Shown: piece by piece, positions 29,453 through 38,702 of the stretch | Layout of the letters: each line of letters begins with the position of its first letter | How positions within the stretch are numbered: the stretch's first letter is position 1 | Source of the DNA: Commensalibacter melissae | Lineage (GTDB): Bacteria > Pseudomonadota > Alphaproteobacteria > Acetobacterales > Acetobacteraceae | Direction: 5' to 3' | Assembly: GCF_003691365.1 (NCBI RefSeq) | Contig: NZ_CP033087.1 | Coordinates: 1,564,501-1,628,500 of the forward strand | DNA: 64,000 bases | Program-made: the position numbers and the translations under genes | Notes under the pieces: generated by a model | What the model was told of the DNA's origin: nothing | What the model saw: only the letters and a program-made list of their open reading frames with translations | Database searches by the model: none

Positions 29453-29518
29453 AATCACAAAAAGTTAAAAAAACACTTGCAGAGGGGAAAAAGATCGGTT
29501 AAAAGCCTAGGGCAAGAC

Positions 29519-29595
29519 GCACCCGTAGCTCAACTGGATAGAGCACCAGACTACGAATCTGGGGGTTATGGGTTCGATTCCTGTCGGGTGCGCCA
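29519..29595 (+). tRNA. tRNA-Arg (anticodon ACG)
   Basis: A full cloverleaf is visible: acceptor GCACCCG/CGGGTGC, D-stem GCTC/GAGC, anticodon stem CCAGA/TCTGG with loop CTACGAA, T-loop GGTTCGATTCC and an encoded CCA. The anticodon ACG at 29553-29555 reads CGN arginine codons after deamination to inosine. Confidence 0.97.
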
Positions 29596-29764
29596 TTTAA
29601 ATTAGAGGTCAATTTCATACCTAGATTGAAAACCTGATTAAAAAGTTAAAATAAGCTTTATTAATATTATTTAACTACTCCTTTATACATATTAAATTAT
29701 ACTTTATTTATACGTTTTTTTTTGGTATAAAGATAAAAAAGTAATTTTTTTGATAGATTTCTAA

Positions 29765-30151
29765 ATGCTTTCTAATACGTCTCTTCTTATTATAGAAGAT
29801 CAGCCTGAGATATGCGATCTTATTAAGTTAAGCTTTGCCAATCGAATTCCAACAATTCAACTGGCACATTCTCTTGCTGAAGCTGCTGAACTAATCAAAG
29901 AAACTTCATTTACCCTCATGATTGTCGATGTTTATTTACCTGACGGAGATCCATATCCGCTGATTCTTAAAATGTTGCAAAAAAAATGCAGGGTACTTTT
30001 GATGAGTGGAAATTTTCAAATCAACCAGCGTATTAATGATTTACCATTTCCACGTATTGAAAAACCATTCAGGATAAAGAATTTAATTAAAAAAGTGGAA
30101 GAAACCGTTTCCAATCCTTTATCAGATGAATTGATAGAACTCGCTTCCTAA
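29765..30151 (+). CDS. single-domain response regulator (receiver only)
   Basis: 128 residues forming just a CheY-like receiver. The acidic pair is E11/D12 (LLIIEDQPE), the phospho-acceptor is D55 in LMIVDVYLPDGD, the Ser/Thr position is S81 in LLMSGN and the conserved Lys is K100 in RIEKPF. There is no output domain and no sensor kinase nearby, so it probably acts by protein contact or in a phosphorelay. The last 20 residues form an acidic tail beyond the fold. Confidence 0.85.
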   Translation: MLSNTSLLIIEDQPEICDLIKLSFANRIPTIQLAHSLAEAAELIKETSFTLMIVDVYLPDGDPYPLILKMLQKKCRVLLMSGNFQINQRINDLPFPRIEKPFRIKNLIKKVEETVSNPLSDELIELAS

Positions 30152-30163
30152 TTGAAATTTTCA

Positions 30164-31654
30164 TTAAGGCAGATAAACGATTTCATGCTCGTTAGCATTT
30201 GAATAATTTAACTCTACTTTATAGATATTATAGGTTTCCGCAATTCTCTGTTTGATTTTTCTTACGACAATCCCCTGTTTTTCTGAATTTAAAAAATAAA
30301 CAGAAGGTGGCATATCTTTGCGACGCTGTGTACGAATTAAATAGCCATTTTTCCCATGGTAATCAGCTAAAGCAAAATATTTCCAGCGTCTATCAACCAG
30401 AATAATTGGATGATGCACCTCATAAAATGCCAATTCTGCAGCTATGCCATATTCATCGACAATGATTGGAACTGAATCAGGAATTTGACATGAAACCACT
30501 TTAGCTAATTCAGCCCACCCCCCCAATCGTTTTAATATTAGATCATATTTGGCCGGAATTGGAAAATATGCAAAAACCGATTGAATGTAAATCAAACCAA
30601 CCATTATATTCCCGAGGATACAGGCTGACTTAATAAAACGATGAAAATAAATTGCCGTTATGACAGACAGAACTGGATATAATATTCCCACCCAGTTGGC
30701 CTGTACACGATCCCCAAAGGCATGCTGAACAAATACACAAACTGGAATAATAACCCATAACCACAATAAAAAATCATTCTCCGCTTTACTCTGCCAAACA
30801 ATTTTTGTCAGTTTAATCATGGCCCAACAAAAACAAATAAAAAGGATGGGAGTGGCCAATCCGATCTGGCCGATCATTAATTCAGACAAAAACTGAACCG
30901 CACGACTGGGATGCCAATCCGCTGTTCTTCCACCCTGTTTTAAAAAACTGATCCATTGATGTTTTGAATTCCAAATAATCACGGGTAAGAAAATAAGTAT
31001 CGTTAAAAACAGCCCTCCCCATAATTTCCAGGATTTTAAAGAAAATCGACCCAAAACTGTCAGAATGCACCAAACTCCTAATCCCGCAATCATTAACAAC
31101 GCAGTATACTTGCTGAGCAATGCACATCCTGCAGCTATACCAATAACCAGCCACCATCCCAATTTTTGAGTGGCAATTAAACGTCCACATCCCCATATAA
31201 AAATACAAATAAAGAAAAGTAATGGAGTATCGGGGGTTATTGTTACACTACCGACGCTAATAGCGAGGGTTGTATTTAATATCACAACCGCAGTAATCGC
31301 ATTTTTTTCTTTATCATGACTGGTATGACAAAAATCCAAAACACTAAAATATATAAAAACACTTCCTATCAAACCGGCAAAAGGGGCAAGAAAACGGACA
31401 CCCAGAGCGGTTTTATTACCGATCCAGCATCCCAATTTTATCCACAACGCCACCATTGGTGGATGATCATAAAAACTGTAATCTAAATAATTTGACCATA
31501 ACCAATAATATGCTTCATCTGGCGAAAGCGGGCTGGCGGCAGCAACCCATAAACGAATGAGTGTCACGATAGATAAACCAAACCAAAACCATAATAAACA
31601 AGGTTTTACCGTTAACTTTTTTACCCATTCAAAATCAGCTTTTACAGAACACAT
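30164..31654 (-). CDS. GT39-family glycosyltransferase (ArnT/PMT-like), membrane
   Basis: 496 residues from the ATG at 31654 (a TTG at 31666 is upstream). About ten hydrophobic helices follow an N-terminal first loop with the acidic motif ASPLSPDEAYYWLWSNYLDYSFYDHPP, the hallmark of GT-C enzymes that take a sugar from a polyprenyl phosphate donor. The periplasmic C-terminal part is short and ends VELNYSNANEHEIVYLP. The acceptor (lipid A, protein or polysaccharide) is unknown. The gene lies downstream of a polyprenyl-phosphate sugar synthase gene on the same strand, which would supply its donor. Confidence 0.85.
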   Translation of the reverse strand: MCSVKADFEWVKKLTVKPCLLWFWFGLSIVTLIRLWVAAASPLSPDEAYYWLWSNYLDYSFYDHPPMVALWIKLGCWIGNKTALGVRFLAPFAGLIGSVFIYFSVLDFCHTSHDKEKNAITAVVILNTTLAISVGSVTITPDTPLLFFICIFIWGCGRLIATQKLGWWLVIGIAAGCALLSKYTALLMIAGLGVWCILTVLGRFSLKSWKLWGGLFLTILIFLPVIIWNSKHQWISFLKQGGRTADWHPSRAVQFLSELMIGQIGLATPILFICFCWAMIKLTKIVWQSKAENDFLLWLWVIIPVCVFVQHAFGDRVQANWVGILYPVLSVITAIYFHRFIKSACILGNIMVGLIYIQSVFAYFPIPAKYDLILKRLGGWAELAKVVSCQIPDSVPIIVDEYGIAAELAFYEVHHPIILVDRRWKYFALADYHGKNGYLIRTQRRKDMPPSVYFLNSEKQGIVVRKIKQRIAETYNIYKVELNYSNANEHEIVYLP

Positions 31655-31826
31655 ACCACTAACCAAAATTCATGAAATCATCTGTTTTACATATTTTAAA
31701 TTATAATTCGTTATCAAGAATGATTGGATTGCCCAGTATATAAATATTTTAATTTTCGTCAGTTTTTTTGATAAATTCTTCAAAGCAGCAAAATGGGTTT
31801 ATCAGATTGTCATCATTAAATTTGAA

Positions 31827-32570
31827 TTATCTAGGATATCTTTTTAATTTTTTTTGAAGCAGCATTACAATAAATTGCATCATTATTTTTAAACCAAGTT
31901 TACTTTGTCCTGAAAAACGTTTTCGAAACTGAAAGGGAATTTCGATAACACGTATTGTAGAAGGACAGGATAATATCAAATCAAGTAATATTTTAAAGCC
32001 AGTTCCTGTTAATGTCGGCATAAGATTTAAAAACAGCTTTCTTTTCAATACAAAAAAACCGCTCATTGGATCCTTTAATGGAACAGGTAAAATTTTTTGT
32101 GATAATGCAATGCCACGATCCGATAAAAATCTCCTCCAGTAATTTGCCAATCCCTGATTACTGCCACCCGATACATGACGGCTGCCAACTGCAAAATCAA
32201 AATTTCTATGAATTACAGCCTCAAGCATATCTGGCAGTCGTGTCTCATCATGCTGCATATCTCCATCAATTACCGCTATATAATCAGCAGAAGAGGATAA
32301 GACACCATCAATCACTGCAGACGACAAGCCTCTTTTGTTAACTCTAAGTATTCCACGTGCCCTTATATCTTGTCTGGCAAGTTTTCTAATCTCTTCAATT
32401 GTACCATCCGGAGAATTATCATCGACATAAATAGCCTCCCATCGCCACCCTACCAAAGCCGTTTCTAAAGCTCTAAAAAGAGGAAGGACATTATTTTTTT
32501 CATTATAACACGGAACAATAATACTAACTTCCGCGCCCATCGCTTTTTCTGAAGCGGATAAATATTTCAT
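31827..32570 (-). CDS. polyprenyl-phosphate glycosyltransferase (GT2, dolichol-phosphate mannose synthase-like)
   Basis: 247 residues. The GT2 fold is plain: SIIVPCYNEKNNV, the nucleotide-sugar Asp block YVDDNSPDGTIEEI, the metal-binding AVIDGDMQHDETRLP, and the SGGSNQGLANYWRRFLS and DPMSGFFVLKR blocks typical of polyprenyl-phosphate mannose or glucose synthases. There are no C-terminal membrane helices, so it is the soluble, membrane-associated type. It probably loads a sugar onto undecaprenyl phosphate for the GT39 enzyme encoded next. GDP-mannose could come from manC at 34-35.7 kb. Confidence 0.87.
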   Translation of the reverse strand: MKYLSASEKAMGAEVSIIVPCYNEKNNVLPLFRALETALVGWRWEAIYVDDNSPDGTIEEIRKLARQDIRARGILRVNKRGLSSAVIDGVLSSSADYIAVIDGDMQHDETRLPDMLEAVIHRNFDFAVGSRHVSGGSNQGLANYWRRFLSDRGIALSQKILPVPLKDPMSGFFVLKRKLFLNLMPTLTGTGFKILLDLILSCPSTIRVIEIPFQFRKRFSGQSKLGLKIMMQFIVMLLQKKLKRYPR

Positions 32571-32605
32571 TTTTCAATAAAAGTTTACATTTGATCATCA
32601 AACAT

Positions 32606-33100
32606 TTATTTGGATATATCTGGATGATCGTATTCCAATGGAACGCCATGTCGATTAAAGCTGGTATGAATAACTTGTAATGTCTGAACCCTGGCAATGT
32701 GAGGATGCGTTATCAATTCATGCGTTATTCTATTTTCATCTTCGGTATTTCGCGCAATAAAACGAATTAAAAAATCAACGCCACCACGCACCATATGACA
32801 TTCCCTTACCTCGGGAATATCCGCCATTTCTTTTTCAAATTCTTTTAATATGGCCTCTTTTTGACTATCAAGACCAACCAGCACAAATACTGATAGGCAC
32901 CATCCTACAGATTTCATATCTATATCCGCATGATAACTTTGAATAACCCCCATCGTTTCCAGACGTCTTACCCGCCTTAAGCAGGGGGGAGCAGAAATAC
33001 CAACTCTTTGTGCCAATTCAATATTTGTTATTCGCCCATCTTTTTGAAGCTCATCTAAAATGAGCCAGTCAATTTTATCAAGATCCGCTGCCTGATTCAT
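32606..33100 (-). CDS. Lrp/AsnC family transcriptional regulator
   Basis: 164 residues. An N-terminal winged helix-turn-helix (KIDWLILDELQKDGRITNIE, then LAQRVGISAPPCLRRVRRLE) is followed by an RAM/AsnC ligand-binding domain (CLSVFVLVGLDSQKEAILKE, CHMVRGGVDFLIRFIA). Lrp-type regulators respond to amino acids. It is divergent from trxB with a 126-bp shared promoter region, an arrangement common in alphaproteobacteria, so it may control itself and perhaps trxB. Confidence 0.92.
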   Translation of the reverse strand: MNQAADLDKIDWLILDELQKDGRITNIELAQRVGISAPPCLRRVRRLETMGVIQSYHADIDMKSVGWCLSVFVLVGLDSQKEAILKEFEKEMADIPEVRECHMVRGGVDFLIRFIARNTEDENRITHELITHPHIARVQTLQVIHTSFNRHGVPLEYDHPDISK

Positions 33101-33226
33101 AAATCGATTATCCTACCAAAACTTTCACTTTATATAATTTAACAATTTATTCTTTAAACAATAGTTTCTTATTATACTATAGATGACTTATATATAAAAA
33201 ATCTTTGTAATAATAGGACGAATAAT

Positions 33227-34189
33227 ATGGGTGAGACATTTCTTACGGATTTATTAATTATTGGGGCAGGCCCGGCAGGATACACAGCAGCAATCTATGG
33301 AGCCAGAGCAAATCTAAGCCCAACTCTCCTAACTGGATTACAGCCCGGTGGTCAGTTGACCATTACTAATGAAATCGAGAATTTCCCTGGTTTTGCTGAT
33401 CCCATACAAGGCCCCTGGTTGATGGAACAGATGGCTCAACAAGCCATAAATGTTGGCGCCAAGATTATCAATGACAGCGTAACAAGGTGCTCCCTTCAAC
33501 AAAAACAAAAAGAAAATAACTATTTCATATTGCAAACCGATATGGGAAATACCTACAAAGCAAAAACCGTCATCATTGCTACAGGTGCCCAAGCCCGTTG
33601 GCTAGGTCTTGAGGCTGAAGAAAAACTGCAGGGATTTGGTGTTTCCGCCTGTGCAACCTGTGATGGATTTTTTTATCGTGGTAAACAGGTTGCGGTAATT
33701 GGTGGAGGAAATACCGCTGTTGAAGAAGCTCTTTATTTAACCCATCATGCAGCTCATGTTTTCCTCATTCATCGTCGCAACAGTTTACGGGCGGAAAAAA
33801 TCCAACAAACACGCCTCATGAAAAATCCAAAAGTTACGATTATCTGGAATAGCGTTGTAGAGGATATTTTAGCGGAAAGTAATCCTCCTTCTGTTACAGG
33901 ACTTACATTAAAAAATACACTTACAAAAGAAATAAGCCAATTGCCTATTGATGGTGTTTTTATAGCAATTGGTCACACACCAAATACAGAACTTTTCAAA
34001 AATCAAATTGATCTTGATGAGGAAGGCTATATACAAACAACACCGGGAACGACAAAAACATCTGTTCCTGGCATATTTGCCGCTGGAGATGTTCAAGACA
34101 AAATCTACCGTCAAGCGATCACCGCAGCAGGTTCAGGGTGCATGGCTGCACTTGAAGCTGAACGTTTCCTTTCCGCCTCAGAAGGATGA
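33227..34189 (+). CDS. trxB: thioredoxin-disulfide reductase
   Basis: 320 residues. It passes electrons from NADPH to thioredoxin. The FAD site GAGPAGYTAAIYGARA, active-site disulfide C142-A-T-C145 in SACATCDGFFY, NADPH site IGGGNTAVEEALYLT and the C-terminal GIFAAGDVQDKIYRQAITAAGSG (split here by sequence order) are all in place. GGACG precedes the ATG by about 7 nt. It would recycle thioredoxin for Bcp and for ribonucleotide reductase, both encoded in this window. Confidence 0.96.
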   Translation: MGETFLTDLLIIGAGPAGYTAAIYGARANLSPTLLTGLQPGGQLTITNEIENFPGFADPIQGPWLMEQMAQQAINVGAKIINDSVTRCSLQQKQKENNYFILQTDMGNTYKAKTVIIATGAQARWLGLEAEEKLQGFGVSACATCDGFFYRGKQVAVIGGGNTAVEEALYLTHHAAHVFLIHRRNSLRAEKIQQTRLMKNPKVTIIWNSVVEDILAESNPPSVTGLTLKNTLTKEISQLPIDGVFIAIGHTPNTELFKNQIDLDEEGYIQTTPGTTKTSVPGIFAAGDVQDKIYRQAITAAGSGCMAALEAERFLSASEG

Positions 34190-34242
34190 ATATCGAAAAA
34201 TAGAGGTCAAATATCTGGATTTTCTTAATAGTCGTAGTGTAT

Positions 34243-35679
34243 TCATACAATACGATGATACTGATCATCCAGTCTTACAATATCACTTTCATCAAGATAA
34301 GAACCAGATTGTACTTCAATGACAATTAGAGGTATGTCACCCGCATTTTTCAATCGGTGCACCATTCCCAGAGGAATGTAAACACTTTCGTTTTCATGCA
34401 GAAATATAACTTCATCTCCACGGGTTACCTCAGCAATACCGGAAACAATAACCCAATGTTCTGAACGATGATGATGTTTTTGCAGAGAAAGCTGCGCTCC
34501 AGTTTTTACAATAAGCTGTTTGACAAGAAACCGTTCTCCATGTGCCAACGTTTCATAATGCCCCCAGGGTCGATAACATTGGTTATGCCGAATAGCCTCC
34601 TGTTGTTTTACAGCATTCAATTTTTGAACAATTTTCTTAACATTTTGCGATTTGTTTCGATCAGAAACCAAAACGGCATCTTTTGTCACAATTACAACAA
34701 CATTATCTATATCATTAACAGCCGCTACCATTTCTTCAGAACGAATATAGCTATTATGCGTGTTTTCTAAGAATACATTCCCTATAACCACATTCCCTGA
34801 CCGATCCTTCTGGCTTACATTCCATAATCCATTCCAGCTTCCGATGTCTGACCAGACAAGATCGGCAGATACTACGACCATGGCTTTTGTTTTTTCGGCA
34901 ATGGCATAATCTATTGAAAGATCAGGGACCTTTATGAAATCATCATATAATATACGCTCGAAATATAAATCTGACTGTCTATTGTCAACAGCCTTTTTAA
35001 CCAAGGATAGTAATGTTGGGGTATAACGTTTCATTTCCTGCAACATCGTTTGTGCAGAAAACATGAACATGCCCGAATTCCATAAATATCCTCCCGTCTC
35101 AACCATTAGCTGAGCCTGTCGAATATCAGGTTTTTCAGTAAAAGCCTTTACGGCATAAATATTCTTGATCTTATCAATAACTGTACCTTTCTCAATATAT
35201 CCATATCCTGTTTCTAAACGTGTAGGTTGAATGCCGAAAGTTACAATTTTCCCGTTTTGTGCAAAAGCGGCTGTCTCTTCTACCAATTTCACCAGTTTTG
35301 GAACATCTTGAATATATGCGTCTGCCGCCATTACCCATAAAATTGTCTGAGCATCCAGTTCATTCGCCAACAAACTTGCAGTTGCTATGGCTGGTGCTGA
35401 ATTTCGTCCAACCGGTTCCAAAACAATACGGGCATTTTCAACGCCAATTTCTCTCAATTGCTCTGCAATCAAGAAACGATGATCCTGATTGCAAATAACG
35501 ATTGGCTCTAAAAAAATATCCCCTTTACCGCGTAAAACCGTGTCTTGAAACATGGATTTTTCAGTAATAAGGGGCCATAACTGTTTAGGGAAACTGGCAC
35601 GAGACAGGGGCCATAACCGACTACCCGTGCCTCCTGACAAAATAACAGGAACAATTTTCATTATGGATGTATCCTGCAT
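34243..35679 (-). CDS. manC: mannose-1-phosphate guanylyltransferase/mannose-6-phosphate isomerase
   Basis: 478 residues, the usual bifunctional length. The N-terminal nucleotidyltransferase has LSGGTGSRLWPLSR and the FTEKPD block; the C-terminal type II isomerase cupin has RPWGHYETL, LQKHHHRSEHWVIVSG and a metal-binding His/Glu set. It makes GDP-mannose for extracellular polysaccharide or glycolipid. The start at 35679 has AAGGG 8 nt upstream; an ATG six codons in is less well placed. It may serve the two glycosyltransferases encoded 2-4 kb away. Confidence 0.94.
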   Translation of the reverse strand: MQDTSIMKIVPVILSGGTGSRLWPLSRASFPKQLWPLITEKSMFQDTVLRGKGDIFLEPIVICNQDHRFLIAEQLREIGVENARIVLEPVGRNSAPAIATASLLANELDAQTILWVMAADAYIQDVPKLVKLVEETAAFAQNGKIVTFGIQPTRLETGYGYIEKGTVIDKIKNIYAVKAFTEKPDIRQAQLMVETGGYLWNSGMFMFSAQTMLQEMKRYTPTLLSLVKKAVDNRQSDLYFERILYDDFIKVPDLSIDYAIAEKTKAMVVVSADLVWSDIGSWNGLWNVSQKDRSGNVVIGNVFLENTHNSYIRSEEMVAAVNDIDNVVVIVTKDAVLVSDRNKSQNVKKIVQKLNAVKQQEAIRHNQCYRPWGHYETLAHGERFLVKQLIVKTGAQLSLQKHHHRSEHWVIVSGIAEVTRGDEVIFLHENESVYIPLGMVHRLKNAGDIPLIVIEVQSGSYLDESDIVRLDDQYHRIV

Positions 35680-35709
35680 TGCTGTTTCCCTTTATAATGT
35701 TTTAAAATT

Positions 35710-35991
35710 TTATTGCTGATTTATCCTTTCCCTTAATTCCTTCCCCGTTTTAAAAAAGGGAACATATTTTTCCTCCACAGTTACAGTTTCCCCTGTCCGA
35801 GGATTTCTTCCCGTACGGGCTTTACGATTTTTTACAAAAAAGGCACCAAAACCACGAAGCTCAACCCGATCACCCCTCGCCAGCGTTGTCTCTATTTCAT
35901 CAAAAACTGTTGAAACAATTTCCTCAATATATTTCAACATTAAATTAGGATGTTCGGATGCAATTTCTAATATTAGTTCAGATTTAGTCAT
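35710..35991 (-). CDS. ihfB: integration host factor beta subunit
   Basis: 93 residues from the ATG at 35991; an upstream TTG at 36003 is unlikely. IHF bends DNA as an alpha/beta heterodimer. The HU/IHF fold is clear: [11 protein letters not shown] at the start, [22 protein letters not shown] and the beta-arm tip RNPRTGETV with the intercalating Pro. Residues fit the beta rather than alpha subunit or HU. It follows sppA by 39 bp on the same strand. Confidence 0.92.
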   Translation of the reverse strand: MTKSELILEIASEHPNLMLKYIEEIVSTVFDEIETTLARGDRVELRGFGAFFVKNRKARTGRNPRTGETVTVEEKYVPFFKTGKELRERINQQ

Positions 35992-36030
35992 TAACTCACT
36001 CAAATGTTATTATAGCTTATAATGATTCTT

Positions 36031-36945
36031 TTATGGGTGCCAAATAGCTAAAATACCACCAAAATTTTCATTTTCCTTATAAAAAATTTGATTGGCAATT
36101 GTTTTTAACGAAAAATTCATGATCGATTTGCCGCCAAGCCCAAACCAGTTTTCACTTTTATCTTTTTTTAATGTAACAACTTCAATGTCTGTTGGAAGAT
36201 GATATGTTTTGATCATCCATTGTTTCGCATCCTCTTCATTACCAATCTGGTCGACCAGTCCCAATCTAACGGCTTGCTGACCACTATAAGGTCGCCCATC
36301 CCCCAATTCCTTGACACGGGCAATATCCATATGTCGCCCTTCAGCAACCATATTCGTAAACTGATCATAAAAATTGCCAATCAATCCCTGCAGCATTTTT
36401 TGACCGGCTGGAGACAAGGGTTTGACCATTGACGGCTGACCCTTTAAAGGACCTGAAACAAGCTGATCAAATGAAATACCGACCTTGTCTAACAACCCAG
36501 AAAAATCAGGAGATTCCATAATGACGCCAATTGATCCGGTTAAGGTAGAATTAAATGCAAAAATACGTTTTGCAGGTACTGAAATCATATAGCCTGCTGA
36601 AGCTGCCACACCTCCCATTGAAACAACAACAGGTTTGGTTTTTGAGAATTTTAACAGCGCATCATGTAACTGTTCCCCGCCGGTAACCGCCCCACCAGGA
36701 CTGTTTACATAAAGGATCATTCCCTTGACAGATTTATCCTTTAAAGCAGTATTGATCAGGGTTACCTGTTTGGAAACATCATTTCCAATAACACCCTCAA
36801 TTTTCAATTTCACCAAATGCGCGTCATGATTACCAAGCCTCTTCGTTATTAATTTGGCAGAACCTGCCATTATCGATAAAACAAACAGACAGACAGCAAA
36901 TAAACGCCATAAAACCAATTTGCGTTTCATCTTTTGCCGTTCCAT
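36031..36945 (-). CDS. sppA: signal peptide peptidase SppA (short type)
   Basis: 304 residues from the ATG at 36945 (a GTG at 36963 and an ATG at 36930 are alternatives). A single N-terminal membrane helix (LVLWRLFAVCLFVLSIMAG) anchors a periplasmic ClpP-like serine protease that degrades released signal peptides. The nucleophile lies in GGVAASAGYMIS, the catalytic Lys in VSGPLKGQPS, and the conserved YVNSPGGAVTGGEQL is upstream. It is the short, single-domain form, as in Bacillus and many alphaproteobacteria. Confidence 0.92.
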   Translation of the reverse strand: MERQKMKRKLVLWRLFAVCLFVLSIMAGSAKLITKRLGNHDAHLVKLKIEGVIGNDVSKQVTLINTALKDKSVKGMILYVNSPGGAVTGGEQLHDALLKFSKTKPVVVSMGGVAASAGYMISVPAKRIFAFNSTLTGSIGVIMESPDFSGLLDKVGISFDQLVSGPLKGQPSMVKPLSPAGQKMLQGLIGNFYDQFTNMVAEGRHMDIARVKELGDGRPYSGQQAVRLGLVDQIGNEEDAKQWMIKTYHLPTDIEVVTLKKDKSENWFGLGGKSIMNFSLKTIANQIFYKENENFGGILAIWHP

Positions 36946-37084
36946 TAATAAATCACTATCCACGTAAATTCATTCTCCACTTTTTAATAAAAGCATCAAA
37001 TCTATCAATCTAAAATTTATAACGATCACGAAGCAAACAGTCAAAACATTATATAAAAATTACTTAATAGGGTTCTATTTTGTC

Positions 37085-37531
37085 TTAAGAGGCCTCTCTT
37101 CTCCCTCTCCTTACACTGCGAATATCACTGATGGTATTTTTACGACCAAGACCGATTTCTCGAGCCAGACTGGAACGACGTTCAGCATAGTTGGGGGCAA
37201 CCATTGGATAATCAGGAGGCAAATTCCAACGTTCACGGTATTGTTCAGGTGTTAAACCATAGGCACTCTGAATATGCCGTTTCAACATTTTCAATTTTTT
37301 ACCATCTTCGAGACAAATGATGTAATCCGGAAATACAGACCGTTTTACAGGAACAACAGGCTGTAATTTTTCTGCATCATGACCATTTTTTTCAATTGAG
37401 GAAAGCGTTTGATATACCTGACGAATAAGTTCAGGCAATTGTTCGGCCTCCACTGAATTATTGGATATATGTGATGACACAATCTTGGACGTCAATTGTA
37501 ATAATGATATTTTCTTGTCTTCTAATTCCAT
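37085..37531 (-). CDS. mucR: MucR/Ros family transcriptional regulator
   Basis: 148 residues. The C-terminal half is the Ros/MucR zinc-finger domain: IICLEDGKKLKMLKRHIQS, then YGLTPEQYRERWNLPPDYPM and VAPNYAERRSSLAREIGLG. An N-terminal helical dimer/oligomer segment precedes it. MucR proteins are alphaproteobacterial H-NS-like regulators of exopolysaccharide, virulence and cell cycle genes that bind AT-rich DNA. The target set here is unknown. It stands alone with a 120-bp gap to sppA. Confidence 0.92.
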   Translation of the reverse strand: MELEDKKISLLQLTSKIVSSHISNNSVEAEQLPELIRQVYQTLSSIEKNGHDAEKLQPVVPVKRSVFPDYIICLEDGKKLKMLKRHIQSAYGLTPEQYRERWNLPPDYPMVAPNYAERRSSLAREIGLGRKNTISDIRSVRRGRREAS

Positions 37532-37749
37532 TTTTATTCACCAAATAATTTTTTAAATTCTAAAATAAATAAAGTATATCAAATACTTCATGTTAAAATA
37601 ATTTAATATCGAATAATACTTAGCATTATTTTTTGAAAATTAAAGAAGATAATTAATAAAATATGCACAAATGTTAATAGTAACTTACTTATGATCAATA
37701 ATTATGATATTGCTGTACAATATATTGAATAACACTATTTGCAAAAACA

Positions 37750-37887
37750 ATGAGTAACTTCGGAATTAAAAGAATTTTAATTTTATCTTTGATAACAATA
37801 TTGTTATGCACAACAAATTGTAAAAATAATACACCTCACAATTCTACCGGTCCCTATATAGGGATCAATAATGGGGTTCAACCATAA
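37750..37887 (+). CDS. possible 45-residue secreted or lipoprotein-like small protein
   Basis: An ATG at 37750 opens a 45-codon frame too short for most gene callers. It begins MSNFGIKRILILSLITILL, a basic start and a hydrophobic segment typical of a signal peptide, followed by two cysteines (C20, C24) and a short polar tail ending NNGVQP. Neither cysteine sits in a strict lipobox. No good ribosome binding site is visible (AAAAACA upstream). The pattern resembles small lipoproteins but the sequence matches none I know. Confidence 0.4.
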   Translation: MSNFGIKRILILSLITILLCTTNCKNNTPHNSTGPYIGINNGVQP

Positions 37888-37976
37888 TAATAAAATCTAT
37901 AATATTACGAATTATAAATATTTAACCATGATAGCAGGAAAATATCATTTTTGATATTCATTTATTTATTCAAACA

Positions 37977-38067
37977 TGGCGGAGAAAGTGGGATTCGAAC
38001 CCACGGTACAACAGAATTGCACAACGGTTTTCGAGACCGCCCCATTCGACCGCTCTGGCATCTCTCC
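37977..38067 (-). tRNA. tRNA-Ser (anticodon CGA)
   Basis: On the minus strand a 91-nt type II tRNA begins GGAGAGATGCCAGAGCGGTC and ends in TTTCTCC, a G discriminator and an encoded CCA. The anticodon stem GCGGT/ACCGT encloses CTCGAAA, giving anticodon CGA for UCG codons. The long variable arm expected for serine is present. Confidence 0.96.
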
Positions 38068-38339
38068 ATAAACAGAAACAACCATGATTTTTTATAAAAC
38101 CAACGAATATATAATCTATTCCTTCAAAGAAAACCAGATAAAATATTCAAACTTAACGGAATTATGAAAAGAAATTTATTAAACAATTTGTATTTATTTA
38201 AATAGCTTATTGACTTTTTACTTTAAAAATCAATATAAACAAGACTTCACAATAAATATATTCCTGTTTTGTGGGATATTGATAAAAAGAAACTAAGTTA
38301 GATTTTCTAACAAGAGTTTGAAAAATTAAAGGGTTTATT

Positions 38340-38654
38340 ATGTTCGCAATCATCCGCACAGGTGGAAAACAATATCGCGTTACACCTAATATGGTTCTAA
38401 AAGTTGAAAAACTGGATATCGAGACAGGTAATACAGTCACATTCACCGAAGTTTTAAGTGTCGGTAATGAAGGAAACTGCACAATCGGAACACCTGTTGT
38501 TGAAGGTGCCAGCGTTAAGGCAACAGTTGTTGCGCAAGATCGTCTTAAAAAAGTCATTATTTTCAAAAAACGTCGCCGTCAAAACAGCCGTCGTAAAAAC
38601 GGACACCGTCAACCTGTAACAGTTTTACGAATCACTGAAATCAACGCTGCTTAG
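38340..38654 (+). CDS. rplU: 50S ribosomal protein L21
   Basis: 104 residues. L21 binds 23S rRNA near L20. The N-terminus [14 protein letters not shown] and the C-terminal basic block [19 protein letters not shown] are diagnostic. It is the first gene of the rplU-rpmA-obgE order found across bacteria; rpmA follows after 48 bp. Confidence 0.97.
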   Translation: MFAIIRTGGKQYRVTPNMVLKVEKLDIETGNTVTFTEVLSVGNEGNCTIGTPVVEGASVKATVVAQDRLKKVIIFKKRRRQNSRRKNGHRQPVTVLRITEINAA

Positions 38655-38702
38655 TTCTAGCCTAAACAGACCATATTGATATTTTTAGAATAGGAGAAAA
38701 AA

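Noticed and set aside
33969-34322. 117-codon plus-strand frame bridging the ends of trxB and manC
   Set aside because: It overlaps the conserved ends of two well supported genes in another frame and has no family signal.
37750-37887. Identity of the 45-residue ORF as LptM
   Set aside because: The expected Cys-Gly-x-Lys-Gly-Pro motif after the lipobox is absent, so only a generic description is given.
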